Notes: a model not told the origin generated them from the letters alone. A stretch of DNA of 10,227 nucleotides from Actinomycetes bacterium (GCA_029779995.1 JAKOZM010000299.1:1-10227); one strand, 5' to 3'; positions 1 through 6,311 are shown, counted from the stretch's first letter. Translations and numbers: made by a program.

Positions 1-509
1 CGGCCCATCGCGTTGTCACCCCGGTGACGGCCGGCATGGCTGCCGGCGAACTGCCTATCCCGGCAGGCACGAATCGCATTGCGGTGACCTTCACGCCGGC
101 GGGTCCCGGCTGCCTTGGCTCCAGCTCCAGTGCCACGCTCGTGAGCACCACGCCCGACCCCGGGCCTACGCCCACCCCGACTCCTCCGGTCACCAAGCAG
201 AAGCCGCTGGCGCCGCTGCACCTACCGAAGGCGTTGTGGCCGTCGGGGCGCACGATGCTCCTGCAACTTCCGGTGCGGACAAACGCCGGACAGCTGGCGA
301 AGGTCTCGGTGCGCGGCACCGGGCTGCGGCCGCGTGTCATGGGTGAGTCGAGGGTTACGACGCGCGTCATCAAACGCGATGGCCGTTTGTACGTCCGGCT
401 GTCCGGTGAGGTCCCGACCCGGGTGATGGTTCGGGTGCACGCGCCGGCCACACCCGGTTTCACCAGCTACACGAAGGTGAAGCGCTACCACACCAAAGCG
501 GTCGGCTGA
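1..509 (+). CDS. C-terminal part of a secreted protein with Ig-like domain
   Basis: The reading frame is open to the left edge (first full codon at base 3) and ends with TGA at 507-509, so this is the 3' end of a longer gene. The GTG at 24 is probably internal. Counting from that GTG, residues 11-41 (IPAGTNRIAVTFTPAGPGCLG and on) look like the last strands of a bacterial Ig-like domain of the 'AGTHTLTVTFTP' kind. Residues 42-60 are a Pro/Thr linker (PGPTPTPTPP), typical of exported multidomain proteins. The remaining 100 residues are rich in alternating V/R/T strands and end in FTSYTKVKRYHTKAVG, probably a second beta domain. There is no C-terminal membrane helix or LPXTG-type sorting signal, so it is probably released or held by its N-terminal part. 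No enzyme function can be assigned; the N-terminus lies outside the window. Confidence 0.7.
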   Translation, partial: AHRVVTPVTAGMAAGELPIPAGTNRIAVTFTPAGPGCLGSSSSATLVSTTPDPGPTPTPTPPVTKQKPLAPLHLPKALWPSGRTMLLQLPVRTNAGQLAKVSVRGTGLRPRVMGESRVTTRVIKRDGRLYVRLSGEVPTRVMVRVHAPATPGFTSYTKVKRYHTKAVG

Positions 510-528
510 GTTTGTCGCAGGGTGCTGT

Positions 529-534
529 TACGAC
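529..534 (+). promoter_or_regulatory. -10-like hexamer TACGAC, possible leaderless start
   Basis: TACGAC occupies -12 to -7 relative to the ATG at 541. It keeps TA but has C in place of the final T, so it is one of the weaker examples of the arrangement seen across this window. No Shine-Dalgarno sequence lies between it and the ATG, and no -35-like box is at normal spacing. Confidence 0.35.
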
Positions 535-540
535 TGCTTC

Positions 541-963
541 ATGCAGATAGACAACACACACCGTGAACAGTGGCTGGCGACCAATGCGGACCTCCTGTTG
601 GCGGGTAACGCCGCCATGCGGGAGTTGCTGCCCTACGTCAACACAAATGTGGATGCCTCTGCGGTGCGCCCACTGATCGTGCGCCTCGAAGTGGCCGTCA
701 GTGAGGTGACTTATTCCGACTTCGACCGCGGGGGGCTGTCGGCGATGTGCGCGCGGGCCGGTGGTGACTTCCGTGCGGGTCTGGCCGCGATGGATGCCGG
801 TGATGGTCCGCTGGCCGGCGAGTGCCTGAGTAGCGGGCTAGCGGCCTACCAGAGGGCGCTGGGGCCACTCCTAGCCACCGACGACGGCCACGACCCTCCC
901 CCGCGACTGCGCAGGTGGTGGTGGCTGGTCGTGGGCCTGATCCTGTTGGCGGTCTTGCTGTAG
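541..963 (+). CDS. Small tail-anchored membrane protein, unknown function
   Basis: A 140-residue protein I do not recognise. Residues 1-115 look soluble and mostly helical (for example NADLLLAGNAAMRELLPYV and AGECLSSGLAAYQRALGPLL). A short acidic/proline stretch (DDGHDPPP) and a basic patch (RLRR, 122-125) follow, then a single hydrophobic segment WWWLVVGLILLAVLL (126-140) that runs to the last residue. There is no N-terminal signal, so the protein is probably tail-anchored with its bulk in the cytoplasm, the arginines sitting on the inner face. Three cysteine-free quarters and only two Cys (70, 95) give no metal-site pattern. The gene converges on the VOC gene with 4 bp between stops. The ATG at 541 is the first in-frame start after the upstream stop region. 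The codon use matches the neighbouring genes, which supports it being real. Confidence 0.7.
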   Translation: MQIDNTHREQWLATNADLLLAGNAAMRELLPYVNTNVDASAVRPLIVRLEVAVSEVTYSDFDRGGLSAMCARAGGDFRAGLAAMDAGDGPLAGECLSSGLAAYQRALGPLLATDDGHDPPPRLRRWWWLVVGLILLAVLL

Positions 964-977
964 GCCGTCACCAGCAA
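955..977. terminator. Hairpin with both convergent stop codons in its loop
   Basis: TTGCTG (955-960) and CAGCAA (972-977) are perfect 6-bp inverted arms around an 11-nt loop. The loop holds the TAG stop of the + gene (961-963) and the TGA stop of the - gene (968-970). It is the only symmetric element in the junction and could serve both strands. There is no T-run on either side, so it is a terminator candidate only. Confidence 0.35.
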
Positions 978-1315
978 AGGCAGAACGGATGCCCGGCCGG
1001 GTCGGCATAGACCCGGAACCCCTCGTGGTCGACAGCCCGCAAGGGACGGGCACCCAGTGCGAGGACTTCTGCTTCGCCCGCTGCGATGTCGTCGATCCGC
1101 AGGTCGACGTGCAGCTGCTGGGGCGAGCCGTCCGGCCACTGCGGCGGCTGGTGGTCGGGAGCGAGTTGCACAGCCATGAATGGCTGATCGGCGACCCGGA
1201 TGCTGTGCCAGTCCTCGGTCTTCTCCACCCGCCCGCCGGTCAGGGCTGCCCAAAACGCGCTCTCGGCTTCGATGTCCGCTGCGTCGAACACGATGATGGT
1301 GTGCTTGATGTCCAC
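968..1315 (-). CDS. VOC / glyoxalase-like domain protein
   Basis: A 115-residue single-domain protein of the vicinal oxygen chelate superfamily, closest in appearance to the Glyoxalase_6 (PF18029-like) type. Seen in order: N-terminal strand IIVFDAADIEAESAFWAALTG (7-27), the central LHVDLRIDDIAAGEAEVLALGAR (68-90), and the closing strand FRVYADPAGHPFCLCW (100-115), the usual 'DPxGxxFCL' end. Family members bind small molecules or metal and include glyoxalases, dioxygenases and antibiotic-resistance proteins. This subgroup is mostly uncharacterised, so no substrate is claimed. Length is normal for one domain of two beta-alpha modules. The start is GTG at 1315; an ATG at 1323 is out of frame. 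It converges on the tail-anchored gene and diverges from the esterase across 90 bp. Confidence 0.85.
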   Translation of the reverse strand: MDIKHTIIVFDAADIEAESAFWAALTGGRVEKTEDWHSIRVADQPFMAVQLAPDHQPPQWPDGSPQQLHVDLRIDDIAAGEAEVLALGARPLRAVDHEGFRVYADPAGHPFCLCW

Positions 1316-1321
1316 GCGGCC

Positions 1322-1327
1322 ATCTTT
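1322..1327 (-). promoter_or_regulatory. -10-like hexamer AAAGAT, leaderless VOC start
   Basis: Read on the minus strand, AAAGAT lies at -12 to -7 from the GTG at 1315. It keeps the two most constrained positions of TANNNT (A at 2, T at 6). A GGGAAAG stretch overlapping it could also act as a weak ribosome-binding site, so the leaderless reading is less secure here. Confidence 0.4.
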
Positions 1328-1393
1328 CCCGACGCAGGCGCCTCAGACCTGCTCACTGCGGGGGCGACCATCATTGGGCCACGGCGCCGCGCC

Positions 1394-1399
1394 TAGGTT
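1394..1399 (+). promoter_or_regulatory. -10 box TAGGTT, leaderless esterase start
   Basis: TAGGTT at -12 to -7 from the ATG at 1406, with spacer ggcgtc. It is preceded by CC, giving CCTAGGTT, the same core as the boxes at 8378 and 9782. No -35 box is evident. Confidence 0.6.
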
Positions 1400-1405
1400 G
1401 GCGTC

Positions 1406-2239
1406 ATGGCTCGCGTGACTCGGTCATCCATCGCCGGCAGGGTGGACGTCACGGCCATGCTGTTTCGGGATCGGCGGCTGACCCTGCGGACCTATCTGCC
1501 GGCCGACTATGAGTGGTCGGATCGGGCCTACCGGGTGATCTACATGTTCGACGCCCACAACCTGTTCGACCGCACCACGGCGACCTACCACAAGGAGTGG
1601 CGGATCGACGAGGCGATGGAGGACCTCTACGCGCAGGGTCACGAGCCGGCCATCGTGGCGGCGATTGACGCGCCGCAGACCCGCTACGAGCGGTTCGCGA
1701 TGTACAGCGTGGGGCAGTGGGACTATCGCAAGGCTCCCGACACCCGCCGACTTCGCAGCGTCCAGGGCTACGGAGAACAGACGGCTGCGTTTCTCATGGG
1801 GGAGGTCAAGGGGTACATCGAGCGGACCTACCGGGTCGCCACCGATCGAGACAATGTGGCTGTCGCCGGCTCCTCGATGGGTGGGTACATGTCGCTCTAT
1901 GTGGCCTCGCAGTACCCGGAGCTGGTGAGCAAATGCCTGGCTTTCTCGCCGGTCATGATGGACTTCCCGATGCGCGGGTTCGAGGTACGGGACCTGGTCG
2001 CCAAGGGCGTCAGGCCAGATCAGCGCATCTACCTGGACATGGGCGACCGCGAGCGGTTGGAGTTTTGTGGACCGGCCGATCTGATCGATCACCTGGCTGA
2101 ACTGCGGCTGCTGCTCGAGGGCCGCGCCGAGATCCTGACCAGGTTGTGTCGGGGCGGCCACGACGAGCGCGCATGGTCAGGGCGATTCCCGCAGGCCTAC
2201 CGCTGGGCGTTCGACGGGGTCCTCCCCGAACTCAACTGA
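1406..2239 (+). CDS. Esterase of the esterase D (PF00756-like) family, alpha/beta hydrolase
   Basis: A 277-residue alpha/beta hydrolase resembling the esterase D / enterobactin-esterase-like group. An N-terminal strand region RRLTLRTYLPADYEW (23-37) leads to YRVIYMFDAHNLFD (42-55), the usual first core strand and oxyanion region. The nucleophile elbow is VAGSSMGGYMSLY (153-165) with GxSxG serine Ser157. The late GGHDERAW (250-257) supplies the catalytic His252, as in the family's 'GxHNExxW' pattern. The acid is probably Asp211, Asp214 or Glu217 in YLDMGDRERLE. With no signal peptide it should be cytoplasmic. Family members hydrolyse carboxyl esters, S-formylglutathione or siderophore esters; the substrate here is unknown. 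Its last 8 bases overlap the convergent DUF302 gene. The ATG is set by the TAGGTT box upstream. Confidence 0.85.
   Translation: MARVTRSSIAGRVDVTAMLFRDRRLTLRTYLPADYEWSDRAYRVIYMFDAHNLFDRTTATYHKEWRIDEAMEDLYAQGHEPAIVAAIDAPQTRYERFAMYSVGQWDYRKAPDTRRLRSVQGYGEQTAAFLMGEVKGYIERTYRVATDRDNVAVAGSSMGGYMSLYVASQYPELVSKCLAFSPVMMDFPMRGFEVRDLVAKGVRPDQRIYLDMGDRERLEFCGPADLIDHLAELRLLLEGRAEILTRLCRGGHDERAWSGRFPQAYRWAFDGVLPELN
2209..2231 (-). terminator. Hairpin immediately after the DUF302 stop
   Basis: GTTC (2209-2212) pairs with GAAC (2228-2231) and GGGG (2216-2219) with CCCC (2224-2227), leaving a TCCT loop and a 3-nt bulge (GAC, 2213-2215). On the minus strand the hairpin begins directly after the DUF302 TGA (2234-2232). 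It lies inside the last codons of the esterase. No T-run follows, so the terminator role is inferred from position and stem only. Confidence 0.35.
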
Positions 2240-2618
2240 GCGCTGCGAACACCCGGTCCAGCTTCGCCCGCAACTCGTCCGCCAGCGGTTCGAGCGCGGG
2301 CGACTGCGTGACCTCGACCAGCATGGCCGGGTCAACCGTCTCCACCGTCACGCCACCGGCAACCTCCCGGACCACCACGTTGCACGGCAACAACGTGGCC
2401 ACCTCGGGCGCGATTGTCATCGCCTGGTGAGCGAAGCCCGGGTTGCACGCGCCCAGGATGAGGGTCGGCGGGTACTCCTGCCCGAGTTTGTTCTTCATCG
2501 TGGCCTGGAAATCGATTTCGGTGAGCACACCGAACCCCTCGTCGGCAAGCGCGGAGCGCACCGAGGCGACAGCCTCATCGAACGTAACGGACAGTGTGGC
2601 TGAAGGACCCTTGCTCAT
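2232..2618 (-). CDS. DUF302 domain protein
   Basis: A 128-residue protein covering one full DUF302 domain. Diagnostic stretches are the N-terminal SVTFDEAVASVRSALADEGFG (10-30), LTEIDFQATMKNKLG (32-46), LILGACNPGFAHQAM (53-67) and LLPCNVVVRE (76-85), the last two being the classic 'LGACNP' and 'LLPCN' motifs of the family. DUF302 proteins are small, soluble and often single-domain; their biochemical role is not established. The two Cys residues sit within the two conserved motifs. The open frame runs further upstream to 2699, but that extension is compositionally unlike the family and crosses the divergent gene. I take the ATG at 2618, which aligns with the family start and sits behind TACGGT at the standard distance. 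It overlaps the esterase by 8 bp. Confidence 0.88.
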   Translation of the reverse strand: MSKGPSATLSVTFDEAVASVRSALADEGFGVLTEIDFQATMKNKLGQEYPPTLILGACNPGFAHQAMTIAPEVATLLPCNVVVREVAGGVTVETVDPAMLVEVTQSPALEPLADELRAKLDRVFAALS

Positions 2619-2624
2619 GCCCCC

Positions 2625-2630
2625 ACCGTA
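2625..2630 (-). promoter_or_regulatory. -10 box TACGGT, leaderless DUF302 start
   Basis: Minus-strand TACGGT lies at -12 to -7 from the ATG at 2618. TTGCGC at 2655-2650 (minus) is a -35-like match with a 19-bp spacer, and it falls inside codons 1-3 of the divergent lipoprotein gene. The spacer before the ATG is G-rich (gggggc), which could also help ribosome binding. Confidence 0.6.
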
Positions 2631-2635
2631 AGCCG

Positions 2636-2641
2636 TACAGT
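2636..2641 (+). promoter_or_regulatory. -10 box TACAGT, leaderless lipoprotein start
   Basis: TACAGT lies at -12 to -7 from the GTG at 2648. TTGCTC at 2611-2616 is a -35-like match with a 19-bp spacer and overlaps the start codon of the divergent DUF302 gene. With the opposing TACGGT it forms the near-palindrome ACCGTA-N5-TACAGT (2625-2641). Confidence 0.6.
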
Positions 2642-2647
2642 GCGGGC

Positions 2648-3340
2648 GTGCGCAAGGTTGCCCTGCTCGTCCTGCTGCTCGCCGGCTGCGCACGCCCACC
2701 GGACGTGGCCGTGAGTCTGTACCAGACCCGCAGCGACACCCCCGTGAACAAGATCGAGATGCAGGTGCAGAACAACGGCACCAAGGCGCTCACCGTGCAG
2801 CAGGCGCAACTGGCCTCCACGCAACTGTCCGCCTACCCCGTGTGGGACGAGCCCGTCGACATCCCGCCAGGAACGGCGGTGGATCTCAAGGTCGCCCTGC
2901 CGCCGCCCCTGTGCAGCGGCGCGGCCACCGACGAGGTGATCCTCACCATCGACGACCGCCGCCTCACGCTGCCGGCCACGGACACGCTCGGCCAGCTGGC
3001 CACCTACCGGGACAACGCGTGTTTCCGGCAGGACGTCGAGCGCACGGGCGAGTTCCGGATCACGGGACTGACCGGGGACGTGCTGGGTTTCACGACCGAC
3101 CTGACTGTCGGGCCCATGCGCAGCACCACCTTGTTCATCCCGCGGGCCCAGACGACCGACAGCGTCCGGCTCACCCCCAATCGCTGTGACGCGCACGCCC
3201 TGGCTGAGGACAAGCAGGGCACCTACTTCCCCATCCCCGTGACGCTGCCTGACGGGCGCACCCAGGACTATGTGGCCGGTGTTGACCAGCGACTGCGTGC
3301 TCAGTTGTACCGTCTCTACGCCCGGCTGTGTGGACTGTGA
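2648..3340 (+). CDS. Putative lipoprotein, unknown function
   Basis: A 230-residue exported protein. From the GTG at 2648 it begins with RK, a hydrophobic run VALLVLLL and the lipobox LAGC with Cys14 as the lipidation site, so the mature protein should be anchored at the outer face of the cytoplasmic membrane. The signal is short (13 residues) but complete. The frame stays open to 2594, but that extension (WLKDPCSCPH...) would bury the signal peptide and runs into the DUF302 gene, so GTG 2648 is preferred; TACAGT at the standard distance agrees. The mature part is beta-rich (VSLYQTRSDTPVNKIEMQVQN, VILTIDDRRLTLPA), has few Cys (including the penultimate-region Cys in ARLCGL), and resembles actinobacterial lipoproteins with an Ig-like fold. 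No ligand or activity can be named. Its stop overlaps the DNA glycosylase start. Confidence 0.75.
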   Translation: MRKVALLVLLLAGCARPPDVAVSLYQTRSDTPVNKIEMQVQNNGTKALTVQQAQLASTQLSAYPVWDEPVDIPPGTAVDLKVALPPPLCSGAATDEVILTIDDRRLTLPATDTLGQLATYRDNACFRQDVERTGEFRITGLTGDVLGFTTDLTVGPMRSTTLFIPRAQTTDSVRLTPNRCDAHALAEDKQGTYFPIPVTLPDGRTQDYVAGVDQRLRAQLYRLYARLCGL

Positions 3341-4185
3341 TCACCGCCGACTACTCGGGACCGTGGGCAGTGCCCACCATCCTCGGCCCCTTGAGCCGCG
3401 GCACCGGCGACCCCTGCTACCGGCGGGAGGGCGAGGTGGTGTGGCTCACCGGCCTGGCCCCCGAGCCCTTCACCGCCCGGCTCGACCCGGGTGTGATCGG
3501 ATCGTTCTGGGGTCCCGGTGCACAGTGGGCGGCCGCGCATCTGCCGCAATGGCTCGGTGCCGATGACGACCCGACCGGTTTCACGCCCGAGCATCCGCTC
3601 ATCGCCTCCCAGTGGCGCAAGTACGGCGCGATCTGGCGGGTTCCCAAGACGCTGCTGACCTGGCAGATCGCGGTCGCTGCCGTGTTGGAGCAGCGGGTCA
3701 CCGGCGTCGAAGCCCGGGGAGCCTGGCGTGGACTGGTGCGGGAGCATGGCCAGCGGGCACCCGGCCCGCGCGATGACCTCATGGTGCCGCCCGACCCCGC
3801 CGCGTTACTGAAGGTGCCGTCGTGGGACTGGCGTCGATACGGGGTGGACGGCCAGCGGGTGCGGACGGTGCGCGAGGTTGCACGCTCGGCGCACGCCCTG
3901 GATCGCTGCGAGCTCACCGACATCCCGGGGGTAGGGGTCTGGACCGCGGCCGAGATCGCCACCCGAGCACACGGGGATGCCGATGCGGTGAGTTTCGGCG
4001 ACTACCACCTGGCACGCAATGTGACCTGGGCGCTGACCGGTCGCGACGACGGTAGCGACGACGACATGGCGCAGGAGTTGGTGCCCTACGCGGGGCACCG
4101 CCACCGGGTCGTGCGCATGATCGAACTCGCCGGTGCCGGTCCGCCCCGGCGGGGTCCGAGGATGCGTCTGCCCGGTCCGGGATGA
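3337..4185 (+). CDS. AlkA-like DNA-3-methyladenine glycosylase (HhH-GPD superfamily)
   Basis: A base-excision repair glycosylase that flips out and removes damaged (alkylated) bases. Numbered from GTG 3337 (282 residues): an N-terminal beta domain with ILGPLSRGTGDPCYRR (15-30), a helical middle containing LLTWQIAVAAVLEQRVTG (106-123, the usual 'aIlgQqvs' helix), the helix-hairpin-helix IPGVGVWTAAEIA (196-208), and DAVSFGDYHLARN (216-228), where Asp222 matches the catalytic Asp of AlkA's 'DDYL'. The basic Pro/Arg tail PPRRGPRMRLPGPG is probably disordered. Start choice: GTG 3337 overlaps the lipoprotein TGA as GTGA, a common coupling arrangement; GTG 3328 adds three residues (MWT) and is also possible. 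It has no visible promoter of its own and probably shares the lipoprotein transcript. Substrate range within the family cannot be told from sequence. Confidence 0.85.
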   Translation: MITADYSGPWAVPTILGPLSRGTGDPCYRREGEVVWLTGLAPEPFTARLDPGVIGSFWGPGAQWAAAHLPQWLGADDDPTGFTPEHPLIASQWRKYGAIWRVPKTLLTWQIAVAAVLEQRVTGVEARGAWRGLVREHGQRAPGPRDDLMVPPDPAALLKVPSWDWRRYGVDGQRVRTVREVARSAHALDRCELTDIPGVGVWTAAEIATRAHGDADAVSFGDYHLARNVTWALTGRDDGSDDDMAQELVPYAGHRHRVVRMIELAGAGPPRRGPRMRLPGPG

Positions 4186-4213
4186 CTCGCCCACGGGCCA
4201 CCGGCTCATCTGA

Positions 4214-4219
4214 TGCAAT
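4214..4219 (+). promoter_or_regulatory. -10-like hexamer TGCAAT, possible leaderless start
   Basis: TGCAAT at -12 to -7 from the ATG at 4226. It keeps the first and last T but has G at position 2, so it is a weak match. No -35 box is seen. Confidence 0.35.
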
Positions 4220-4225
4220 GGGACC

Positions 4226-4702
4226 ATGCGCACGGCACCCGACCCCATGGCCTCCGAACGACACCAGCTCGAGCAGTTCCTCGACTTCCACCGCGCCACC
4301 CTGGTGCAAAAGTGCGGCGACCTCTCCCCGGAGCAGGTGGCCACAGCGCCGTTCGCCTCCAACCTCTCGCTGCAGGGCCTGATCCGGCACATGGCCCGGG
4401 TCGAACGGTGGTGGTTCCGCAGCTTCATGCGCGAGATGCGCCTCCCGCCGCTGTACATCAGCAAAGAGAACCCCGACGGCGACTTCGACGGCGTGCGGCC
4501 CGGCACCTGGGCCGACGATCTCGCGACGTATCAGACCGAGGTGGCCGCCGCCCGCGATGCCGCCAAGGGCCTGCCGCTCGACCACAGCCGCGACGACATC
4601 AGCGTGCGGTGGGTCTACCTGCACATGATCGCCGAATACGCCCGCCACAACGGTCACGCCGACCTGATCCGCGAGCAGCTCGACGGCCGCACCGGGGTGT
4701 GA
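4226..4702 (+). CDS. DinB superfamily protein (DUF664 / mycothiol S-transferase-like)
   Basis: A 158-residue four-helix-bundle protein of the DinB/YfiT superfamily, actinobacterial DUF664 type. Helix 2 carries LQGLIRHMARVERWWFRSF (49-67), with metal-ligand candidate His55. The long C-terminal helix carries VYLHMIAEYARHNGHADLIRE (130-150). Glu137 and His141 fall at the 4-residue spacing of the Glu and His ligands in mycothiol-dependent maleylpyruvate isomerase, so a His55/Glu137/His141 divalent-metal site is likely. Family members transfer or isomerise substrates using mycothiol, often in detoxification. No substrate is evident here. The start ATG 4226 is preferred over ATG 4247 because of the upstream hexamer; both keep the domain intact. 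Its 3' side leads into the MFS gene 91 bp later. Confidence 0.85.
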   Translation: MRTAPDPMASERHQLEQFLDFHRATLVQKCGDLSPEQVATAPFASNLSLQGLIRHMARVERWWFRSFMREMRLPPLYISKENPDGDFDGVRPGTWADDLATYQTEVAAARDAAKGLPLDHSRDDISVRWVYLHMIAEYARHNGHADLIREQLDGRTGV

Positions 4703-4732
4703 CCAGCCCGTGTGACCCACCTCACCAGGTCA
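4700..4732. promoter_or_regulatory. Cluster of TGACC half-sites upstream of the MFS gene
   Basis: GTGTGACC occurs twice in direct orientation (4697-4704 and 4710-4717, 13 bp apart). An inverted GGTCA at 4728-4732 pairs with the second copy as TGACC-N10-GGTCA. The placement 60-95 bp before the start of an efflux gene would suit an operator. The motifs are short and the first copy overlaps the DinB stop codon, so this is tentative. Confidence 0.25.
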
Positions 4733-4780
4733 GCGGGAAGTAGACCGGACCAACAGCGGTTGTAGCGGGAGTTTGCACCG

Positions 4781-4786
4781 AAGGAG
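4781..4786 (+). promoter_or_regulatory. Shine-Dalgarno AAGGAG of the MFS gene
   Basis: AAGGAG sits 7 nt before the GTG at 4794 and decides that start over the in-frame TTG at 4773, which would precede the ribosome-binding site. It is the only strong Shine-Dalgarno sequence I see in the window. Confidence 0.8.
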
Positions 4787-4793
4787 AACCCGC

Positions 4794-6284
4794 GTGTCCG
4801 ACGTAGCGGCTACGAAGCCCGCCCCGCCCATCACCGACTCGAACCGCTTCCGCGCGCTCTTCGTGATCGCCATCGCCCAGCTGATGATCGTGCTCGACGC
4901 CTCGATCGTGAACCTGGCCATCCCCAGCGCCCAGCAGGATCTGGGGATCTCACCGCAGGATGTGCAGTGGGTGGTCACCGCTTACACCTTGGCTTTCGGC
5001 GGGTTCCTGCTGCTGGGCGGGCGGATCGCCGACTACGTGGGTCGCAAGCGGGTGTTCATCGTCGGGCTACTCGGTTTCGCCGCCGCCAGCCTGCTCGGTG
5101 GGCTGGCCACGACATCGGGTCTGCTCTTCGGCGCCCGCGCCCTGCAGGGTGTATTCGCAGCGCTACTTGCCCCGGCCGCCCTGGCCCTGATCACCGTGAC
5201 CTTCCACGATCCCAAGGAACGCGCCAAGGCATTCGGCGTCTTCGGGGCCATCTCCGGCGGTGGCGCGGCCATCGGCCTGCTGCTGGGAGGGGTGCTCACG
5301 GAGTTCCTGTCCTGGCGCTGGTGCCTGGCGGTCAACACCCCGATCGCGATCATCGCTGCCCTGCTGGCGGTGCGCTTCGTACGTGAGTCGAAGGCCCACG
5401 GCAACACCTCCTACGACATCCCCGGCGCCATCACCGTCACAGCTGGTCTGTTGGCGCTGGTCTACGGTTTCACCAAGGCGGCCCCGGCGGGATACGACGA
5501 CAGTGCGCATTGGACCGACCCCAGCACGCTGGCCTGGTTCGCGGCGGCCGCCATCCTGCTCACGGCCTTCTTCATCATCGAGAGCCGGTCCACGCACCCC
5601 TTGCTGCCGATGCGGGTCATCAAGAACTCCAACCGCGCCGGTGCCTACATCTCCGCGCTGATGGTCGGTGCCGGGATGTTCGCGATGTTCCTGTTCCTCG
5701 GGATCTACTTGCAGACGATCCTTGGCTACTCCCCGGTCAAGGCAGGGTTCGCGTTCCTGCCGTTCAGCCTCGGCATCATCCTGGCAGCCGGTGTGGCCGC
5801 CCGTCTGCTCCCGCAGTTCGGCCCCCGGCCGCTGATGATCCCCGGTTTGCTGGCAGGGTCGGCCAGCATGGTCTGGCTGGCCCAGTTGGAGCCGCAGACC
5901 AACTACTTCACGCACATCCTGCCGGCCATGGTGGTCATGAGTGTGGGCATGGCCTTCGTGTTCATCCCGACCGCCACCGTCGCACTCCACGCGATCGACC
6001 CCCACGACGCCGGTGTCGGCTCAGCGATGATCAACACCAGCCAGCAGGTGGGTGGTTCGCTGGGTACAGCCCTGATGAACACCGTCGCTGTGACGGCCAC
6101 GTCGGCCTACCTCGCGACGAACGGCCCCGAGTCGATGCCGTCGGCGCTCACCTACGGCTTCACCCACGGGTTCTATGTGGGCGCCGGCCTGCTGGCAACC
6201 GCTGCGATCGTGGTGTTCTTCATGATCCGGATCGGGCCCGACGCTGTGGACGAGCAGGACGCCCCAAGCGCACACGTCGGATAA
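4794..6284 (+). CDS. MFS transporter, DHA2 (EmrB/QacA-type, 14-TM) family
   Basis: A 496-residue proton-driven exporter of the cytoplasmic membrane. Motif D1 LDASIVNLAIP (34-44) ends TM1. Motif A GGRIADYVGRKRV (75-87) lies in the loop between TM2 and TM3. The motif C region GAISGGGAAIGLLLGG (151-166) is in TM5, followed by FLSWRWCLAVNTPI (171-184), typical of the DHA2 group. Length and about 14 hydrophobic segments fit EmrB/QacA drug exporters; substrate is unknown. A soluble N-terminal stretch of about 20 residues precedes TM1. Unlike its neighbours the gene has a Shine-Dalgarno sequence and about 90 bp of upstream DNA, so it probably has a true 5' leader and its own control. No TetR or MarR regulator gene is adjacent in this window. 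A hairpin follows the stop. Confidence 0.9.
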   Translation: MSDVAATKPAPPITDSNRFRALFVIAIAQLMIVLDASIVNLAIPSAQQDLGISPQDVQWVVTAYTLAFGGFLLLGGRIADYVGRKRVFIVGLLGFAAASLLGGLATTSGLLFGARALQGVFAALLAPAALALITVTFHDPKERAKAFGVFGAISGGGAAIGLLLGGVLTEFLSWRWCLAVNTPIAIIAALLAVRFVRESKAHGNTSYDIPGAITVTAGLLALVYGFTKAAPAGYDDSAHWTDPSTLAWFAAAAILLTAFFIIESRSTHPLLPMRVIKNSNRAGAYISALMVGAGMFAMFLFLGIYLQTILGYSPVKAGFAFLPFSLGIILAAGVAARLLPQFGPRPLMIPGLLAGSASMVWLAQLEPQTNYFTHILPAMVVMSVGMAFVFIPTATVALHAIDPHDAGVGSAMINTSQQVGGSLGTALMNTVAVTATSAYLATNGPESMPSALTYGFTHGFYVGAGLLATAAIVVFFMIRIGPDAVDEQDAPSAHVG

Positions 6285-6285
6285 G

Positions 6286-6306
6286 TCCGGCCTTTGCGCC
6301 GCCGGA
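6286..6306 (+). terminator. Perfect 6-bp hairpin just after the MFS stop
   Basis: TCCGGC (6286-6291) and GCCGGA (6301-6306) are exact inverted arms around a 9-nt loop, starting one base after the TAA stop (6282-6284). GC-rich stems without a T-run are common as actinobacterial terminators, but function is inferred from position only. Confidence 0.4.
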
Positions 6307-6311
6307 ATCAC

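Noticed and set aside
2594..2650. Upstream-extended start for the lipoprotein
   Set aside because: The extension would place about 18 polar residues before the signal peptide and overlap the start of the divergent DUF302 gene; GTG 2648 gives a clean signal peptide and lipobox.
2619..2699. Upstream-extended start for the DUF302 protein
   Set aside because: The extra 27 residues are Arg/Gly/Cys-rich and not part of the DUF302 family; ATG 2618 has the -10 box at the standard distance.
5244..5291. Motif C of the MFS protein lacks the usual proline
   Set aside because: Many DHA2-type actinobacterial exporters show the same GxGAAxGLLLGG form, so it is not notable.
5163..6005. 280-residue antisense frame inside the MFS gene
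   Set aside because: The product is extremely charged (DRDRG, EQEHRE runs) with no hydrophobic core, opposite a clear 14-helix transporter.
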